A stretch of 64,000 nucleotides of DNA from contig JAEKLQ010000024.1 of NCBI GenBank assembly GCA_019509785.1, positions 1 to 64,000 of the forward strand, read 5' to 3'. Under the pieces are notes generated by a model. The model saw nothing but the letters and a program-made list of their open reading frames with translations. It made no database searches and was not told the origin of the DNA. This stretch comes from Fibrobacterota bacterium. Lineage in GTDB: Bacteria > Fibrobacterota > Fibrobacteria > UBA11236. Shown piece by piece: positions 59,835 through 64,000 of this stretch (within the stretch, counting starts at the first letter, position 1; each line of letters begins with the position of its first letter). The position numbers and the translations under genes were made by a program.

Positions 59835-60842
59835 TCAAGGGCCCGGGTTCGTCGCTCCCGGGTTCGTACCCATCTGCATGATTTCGCCGAACACCTGTTT
59901 CAGGATATCGGCGGCCTCGAAGGCCAGGTTTTTCACGTAGCCGAACGGATCGCGGCGGATGTCCTTCTCCTGATTCCCCACCAGCAAGAACAACCCCGTC
60001 AGCGCATTCTTGGTGGTCCAAGCCCCGAGGCTTTCGGTTTGGATGGTCTTGTTGCTGACGGGCTGGAGGGAGTTGATTTGGTACGAGGTTAGGCCTACCT
60101 CCGCCGCATCGGCATTCCATGTAGTCTGGAAAGCGAGCAGGGTCTGGTAATCGCCGAGCAGGGTATTGTAGGCGGTGCGGAAGGTCCCCCAATATTGCGT
60201 GAGGGGGACCAAGGCCAAAGTCGAGTCTACCAAGGGCGCGTAGGCGTTGGTGAGAGGTTCGAAGGTATGCCCGCGCAGGAAGAGCGTGGCCGCCGTGCTA
60301 TCCGGGCTATCCAGCAAGGATAAACCATCGGAAATGGTCAAAGAGGTTATGGCGGATTTGAAGATGGGGACCGAGCGGGGGGCGGCCTTCTCGGCCGCGC
60401 GGTTCATGTACTTGACGACCGAATCGCCCAAGGTTTGCAGGGAAGCGGCCGCTCCCGCCAGCGCGGAGGCGCGCGACAGGTTGGTGGCGATGGAACCGTT
60501 GTCCAGCCCGATCAGGCTGGCCGCGCTCTGGACCGACTGCAGTTGCCGCGCGAAGGGGCTGACGTAGGCGCCGATGGATCGGGCCGAGGCCAGGGCCTGC
60601 GCGGCCTCCTCGGGCAGGAGGATTTTGATGGCGGCGTTGGCCAGGTAGCCGTCGACCTTGCCGGCCAGGTTGGCGCTGGAATCGATGCCGACGGATAGGG
60701 CAGTGCGCAGGCCGTTTACCACCTGGCCCTCGGTATAACCGTTTCCTTGCCCCCCGGTGTCCAGGACGTCTTGCAGGTTGCATGCGGCCAAAAGGGCGGC
60801 GGAAAACGCGAGAGCGATTCGGGCGGGATTTCGCATGCCCAT
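59835..60842 (-). CDS. DUF4197 family lipoprotein
   Basis: 335 residues from the ATG at 60842 (AGGGA ribosome site; ATG 60836 also possible). The lipobox is LLAAC. The DUF4197 pattern starts at about residue 35: EGQVVNGLRTALSVGIDSSANLAGKVDGYLANAAIKILLPEEA. The chain is mostly helical, and a ~100-residue C-terminal part exceeds the usual DUF4197 length (about 220). Function unknown; relatives are exported. It is divergent from the acyl-CoA synthetase gene. Confidence 0.72.
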   Translation of the reverse strand: MGMRNPARIALAFSAALLAACNLQDVLDTGGQGNGYTEGQVVNGLRTALSVGIDSSANLAGKVDGYLANAAIKILLPEEAAQALASARSIGAYVSPFARQLQSVQSAASLIGLDNGSIATNLSRASALAGAAASLQTLGDSVVKYMNRAAEKAAPRSVPIFKSAITSLTISDGLSLLDSPDSTAATLFLRGHTFEPLTNAYAPLVDSTLALVPLTQYWGTFRTAYNTLLGDYQTLLAFQTTWNADAAEVGLTSYQINSLQPVSNKTIQTESLGAWTTKNALTGLFLLVGNQEKDIRRDPFGYVKNLAFEAADILKQVFGEIMQMGTNPGATNPGP

Positions 60843-60946
60843 AAGATAATCCCTGGGCGCCGCGCCCGGCCGTTGCAAACGCCCCGGGATCGGGGGGCGG
60901 CATACCGTTGCGGAAACGGGCCCGGCCAGGTGGTATATTACAAGGG

Positions 60947-63004
60947 ATGGCTGATTCCCCGGCATCCGGCGGGCGGGCGGCCTGGCGGCCCGATGGGGCC
61001 ACGCGCTCCCGCGCGCGCTTAAGCCGCTTCATGACGGAAACCGGGCGTCCGTCCTTTGAAGACTTATACCGGCATTCCATCGACGACATCGAAGGCTTCA
61101 CGGCCGAGGTCCTCCGCTTCCTGGACATCCGCTTCGATCGGTTTCCCGACCGTATCCTGGATGTTACGGCCGATCCGGCCCATCCCGTCTGGTGCCCGGG
61201 CGGCGGACTCAACATTTCCCGGACCTGCCTGGATAAGCATTTGGAAGCCGGCGCCGGGGGTCGCCTCGCGCTGATTTGGGAAGGGGAGGAGGGACCCGCT
61301 TCCGTCCGAACCCTCGGTTATGCCGAACTCGCCGCCCTGGTGGGGCATTGCGCCGCGGGCCTGCGCGCATGCGGATTGGGCCGGGGCGATGCCGTCGGCT
61401 TGTACCTGCCCATGCTTCCGGAGACGGTCATTTCCTTGTTGGCCCTGGCCCGCATCGGCGCCGTGGCGGTGCCTCTCTTTTCCGGTTACGGCCCAGCGGC
61501 CCTGATCGCGCGCCTTCGGGACGTGGAGGCCAAGGCGGTGATTACCTGCGACGCCTTCCCGCGGCGCGGCAAGCCGGTGAACGCGCGGGCCGCCCTGGAT
61601 GAGGCCGCGGCGGCTTGCCCGACGTTGCGATTGATCATCGTGGCGGCCCGTCCGAGTACCGAAGCGGCTCGTTCCGGAATCCCCGAGTCCCAACCCGGCG
61701 ACATCCCGCCGTCTACAGCCCGCCGTCTCTCCTGGAACGATCTGCTCGACCTGGGCCAAGCGCCCGGGGCCGACGCCTCGCCCGCCCCTACCGCGGCCGA
61801 AGATCCCCTCATCGTTCTTTACACCTCCGGCACCACGGGCAAACCCAAGGGCATCCTGCATACCCATTGCGGCTTTCCCGTGAAGGCGGCCCAGGACATG
61901 GCTTTCGGCACCGACGTGGGCCCGGGGGACCGTATCACCTGGGTTACCGACATCGGCTGGATGATGGGGCCATGGCTGATTTACGGCGCGACCATCCTGG
62001 GGGCGACCTTGGTCCTGTACGATGGTGCGCCCGACTTCCCGGGCCCGGATCGATTGTGGGAGTTCTGCGCCCGGCATCGGGTCGGCATCCTCGGGATATC
62101 CCCCTCCCTGATCCGCGCCTGCATGCATCGCGGCGGCGATTTACCCTCGCGCCACGACCTATCGGCCCTGCGCATCCTGGCTTCCACCGGCGAGCCCTGG
62201 GATCCGGAGTCCTGGCAATGGTTTTTCGATAAGGTGGGCGGGAGCAAGCTCCCCATCATCAATTATTCCGGGGGGACGGAGATTTCCGGAGGCATCCTGA
62301 TGGGCAATCCCCTGTTGCCCATCGCGCCCTGCGCTTTCTCCGCGCCCTGTCCCGGCATGGCCGCCGAGGTGTGGGGCGAGGCGGGAAAGCCGGTGGACTC
62401 AGGGATGGTGGGCGAGCTGGTCATCCGCAAGCCCTGGATAGGCATGGCCCGGGGCTTTTGGCGCGATCCGGACCGTTACCTCGCGACCTATTGGTCCCGC
62501 TGGCCGGGCACGTGGGTGCATGGGGATTGGGCCCGGCGCGATGTGGACGGGCAATGGTATATCCTGGGCCGCAGCGACGATACCTTGAAGGTGGCCGGCA
62601 AGCGCGTGGGGCCCGCCGAGGTGGAATCCATCCTATGCGCCGATCCCCGCGTGGCCGAAGCGGCCGTGATCGGCGTGCCGGACCCGAAGAAGGGGCAGGC
62701 CATGATCGCCTTCTGCGTGGGGGTAACGCCCGAGATACCCACGTCGTTGGAAGGGGAATTGCTGGAAAAGGTGGCCGCCGCCTTGGGGCGGCCCTTGCGG
62801 CCCGAGCGGGCGCATTTCGTGCCGGCCCTGCCGCGCACCCGCAACGCCAAGGTGATGCGGCGCGTCCTGCGGGCCGCCTATCTCGGGGAAGATCCGGGCG
62901 ACGTGAGCGCCCTGGAAAATCCGGGGGCCCTCGCGGCCATCGCCCGCGCGCGCGGGGATGGGACCGGGGAAAGGGCCCGCGCGGAAGGGGGAAAGCATGG
63001 CTGA
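60947..63004 (+). CDS. Acetyl-CoA-synthetase-like AMP-forming acyl-CoA synthetase
   Basis: 685 residues. The ANL-superfamily motifs are in order: P-loop [13 protein letters not shown], then the aromatic/Glu motif [23 protein letters not shown], hinge [21 protein letters not shown] and the acetylatable Lys in [10 protein letters not shown]. The N-terminal ACS-type region ([25 protein letters not shown]) points to the acetyl-/acetoacetyl-CoA synthetase branch. It overlaps the HPPD gene by eight bases. Tyrosine breakdown through homogentisate releases acetoacetate, so an acetoacetate-activating role is attractive but unproven. Confidence 0.82.
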   Translation: MADSPASGGRAAWRPDGATRSRARLSRFMTETGRPSFEDLYRHSIDDIEGFTAEVLRFLDIRFDRFPDRILDVTADPAHPVWCPGGGLNISRTCLDKHLEAGAGGRLALIWEGEEGPASVRTLGYAELAALVGHCAAGLRACGLGRGDAVGLYLPMLPETVISLLALARIGAVAVPLFSGYGPAALIARLRDVEAKAVITCDAFPRRGKPVNARAALDEAAAACPTLRLIIVAARPSTEAARSGIPESQPGDIPPSTARRLSWNDLLDLGQAPGADASPAPTAAEDPLIVLYTSGTTGKPKGILHTHCGFPVKAAQDMAFGTDVGPGDRITWVTDIGWMMGPWLIYGATILGATLVLYDGAPDFPGPDRLWEFCARHRVGILGISPSLIRACMHRGGDLPSRHDLSALRILASTGEPWDPESWQWFFDKVGGSKLPIINYSGGTEISGGILMGNPLLPIAPCAFSAPCPGMAAEVWGEAGKPVDSGMVGELVIRKPWIGMARGFWRDPDRYLATYWSRWPGTWVHGDWARRDVDGQWYILGRSDDTLKVAGKRVGPAEVESILCADPRVAEAAVIGVPDPKKGQAMIAFCVGVTPEIPTSLEGELLEKVAAALGRPLRPERAHFVPALPRTRNAKVMRRVLRAAYLGEDPGDVSALENPGALAAIARARGDGTGERARAEGGKHG

Positions 63005-64000
63005 CGACATCCGCATCAAACGCGTCCATCACGTGGAGTTCTGGGTCGGCAACGCCAAGCAGGCCGAATACTTCTACCGGAACGCCTTCGGCTTTTCGCG
63101 GTCCGCCTACTCGGGCCTGGAAACGGGCGCGCGCGATCGCGCCGCCTACGCCTTGCGCGCGGGCCAAGCCGCCTTCGTGGTGGCCTGCCCCTACGGCGAC
63201 GAAGGCGAGGCCGGACGCATGGGGGAGCATCTCAAGAAGCACGGGGACGGCGTGCGCGATATCGCCCTGGAAGTGGAGGACGCCGCCCAGGCATTCGCGG
63301 CCGCGGTCGCCCGCGGCGCCGAGCCCGCCTTCCCGCCCATGACCTTGACCGATGAACATGGGACCGCCGTGCGCGCGGGCATCAAGGCCTATGGCGACAT
63401 CGTCCATTCCTTCATTTCGCTGAAGGATTACCGGGGCCCTTTCCTGCCGGGCTTCCAGGCCGCGCCTATGTCGGGGCCGGATGCGGCCCGGGCGAACGGG
63501 CGGGACGCCGGTCTCGTCGCCCTCGATCATTACGTGGCCAACGTGCGCCTGGGGGAAATGGCGAAGTGGGAGGCGTGGTACGAACGCGTCCTGGGCCTCC
63601 AGCGCTTCATGACTTTCGACGACAAGGACATCAGCACCGAATTCACGGCCTTGAACAGCGTGGTGATGGCCAACGCCTCCCGCAGCCTCAAGTTCCCCAT
63701 CAACGAGCCCGCGCCGGGCCGCAAAAAAAGCCAGGTGGAGGAATACAACGATTTCCATCACGGCCCCGGCGTGCAGCATATCGCCTTGCTCACCGCGGAT
63801 ATCCTGAAGACCGTCTCCGCGCTGCGCGCGAACGGCGTGGGCTTCCTGGCGGTGCCCGAATCCTATTACCAGGCCTTGCCCGGCCGGGTCGGCCCCATCG
63901 ACGAAGCCATTCCCGCCTTAAGGGAATTGGGCATTCTCGTCGATCGCGACGATCAGGGCTATCTGCTGCAGATCTTCACCCAGCCCTTGGAGGACAGGCC
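62997..64000 (+). CDS. hpd: 4-hydroxyphenylpyruvate dioxygenase (3' end outside window)
   Basis: The first 334 residues from the ATG at 62997 are in the window. Two VOC-fold halves are visible. The catalytic half has metal-binding His178 in LDHYVANV and His261 in [24 protein letters not shown] and [14 protein letters not shown] are diagnostic for HPPD. The third ligand (Glu in the FFEIIQR region) would lie just past the right edge. The enzyme converts 4-hydroxyphenylpyruvate to homogentisate in tyrosine catabolism. An AAGGGGG ribosome site precedes the start, within the end of the acyl-CoA synthetase gene. Confidence 0.92.
   Translation, partial: MADDIRIKRVHHVEFWVGNAKQAEYFYRNAFGFSRSAYSGLETGARDRAAYALRAGQAAFVVACPYGDEGEAGRMGEHLKKHGDGVRDIALEVEDAAQAFAAAVARGAEPAFPPMTLTDEHGTAVRAGIKAYGDIVHSFISLKDYRGPFLPGFQAAPMSGPDAARANGRDAGLVALDHYVANVRLGEMAKWEAWYERVLGLQRFMTFDDKDISTEFTALNSVVMANASRSLKFPINEPAPGRKKSQVEEYNDFHHGPGVQHIALLTADILKTVSALRANGVGFLAVPESYYQALPGRVGPIDEAIPALRELGILVDRDDQGYLLQIFTQPLEDR

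Noticed and set aside
1-64000. CRISPR arrays, tRNA or rRNA genes, prophage, integrase or IS elements
   Set aside because: No regularly spaced repeats, cloverleaf-like segments, rRNA signatures, or transposase or integrase motifs were recognised anywhere in the window.

Overview
This is a GC-rich, gene-dense stretch of a Gram-negative bacterial chromosome. It has outer-membrane lipoproteins with clear lipoboxes, a TonB-dependent receptor, a Wza-type exporter, O-antigen/exopolysaccharide genes and complex I. No rRNA, tRNA, CRISPR array, phage or IS element was seen. The mix suggests a member of the FCB supergroup, with a Fibrobacterota-like soil or sediment lineage as my best guess: DUF2341/LamG secreted proteins, large solitary lipoprotein pairs, TPR proteins with carboxypeptidase-regulatory-like N-termini, a secreted esterase with a GH94 cellobiose-phosphorylase-type enzyme, DUF3160 and an ebo remnant. 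This assignment is inference from gene content only.

Layout. 1-4.0 kb (minus): an exopolysaccharide block of Wza-like exporter, Wzz-like co-polymerase and O-antigen ligase/polymerase, cut by the left edge. 4.2-10.9 kb (minus): nuoABCDEFG of NADH dehydrogenase, tightly overlapping, without nuoH-N. 11-18 kb: a small DUF2795-like gene, a DUF2341/LamG secreted protein, a beta-barrel-like protein, an RMD1/DUF155 protein, cysK and a PHB-depolymerase/feruloyl-esterase-like secreted enzyme. 18.2-21.0 kb (plus): eboA and eboB followed by an M29-aminopeptidase-like protein. 21.1-22.9 kb (plus): ArsR regulator, tandem AHSA1 protein and DoxX, behind a promoter with a palindromic operator. 22.8-24.8 kb (minus): DUF2007, DUF4846 and M23 peptidase.

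24.8-25.3 kb is the only gap longer than 300 bases. It holds an extraordinary nested foldback with about 95 base pairs in one rod plus flanking hairpins, best read as an unrecognised large structured RNA. It is the main discovery candidate in the window.

25.3-35 kb: an SRPBCC protein, the GH94 phosphorylase, then a minus-strand operon DUF3160 - CapA-like - BNR-repeat protein. 35-43 kb: a plus-strand lipoprotein pair, a TPR giant, a HEAT-like protein and an NmrA-type oxidoreductase. 43-43.8 kb: an AT-richer PIN/RHH toxin-antitoxin pair with an operator embedded in its promoter. 43.9-48.2 kb: an Ig-like lipoprotein with a TPR partner, a phytanoyl-CoA-dioxygenase-like protein and a hemerythrin. 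48.4-51.1 kb: a GT39-type glycosyltransferase with a methyltransferase. 51.1-56 kb: a TonB-dependent receptor coupled to a lipoprotein, and a divergent lipoprotein. 56-58.4 kb: GT4 and GT2 glycosyltransferases. 58.5-59.4 kb: a 5'-truncated cation diffusion facilitator. 59.4-64 kb: DUF1161, DUF4197, an acetyl-CoA-synthetase-like enzyme and 4-hydroxyphenylpyruvate dioxygenase, cut by the right edge.

Many genes are translationally coupled (ATGA or 1-base overlaps). Gene ends often carry strong hairpins that lack a U-tract.
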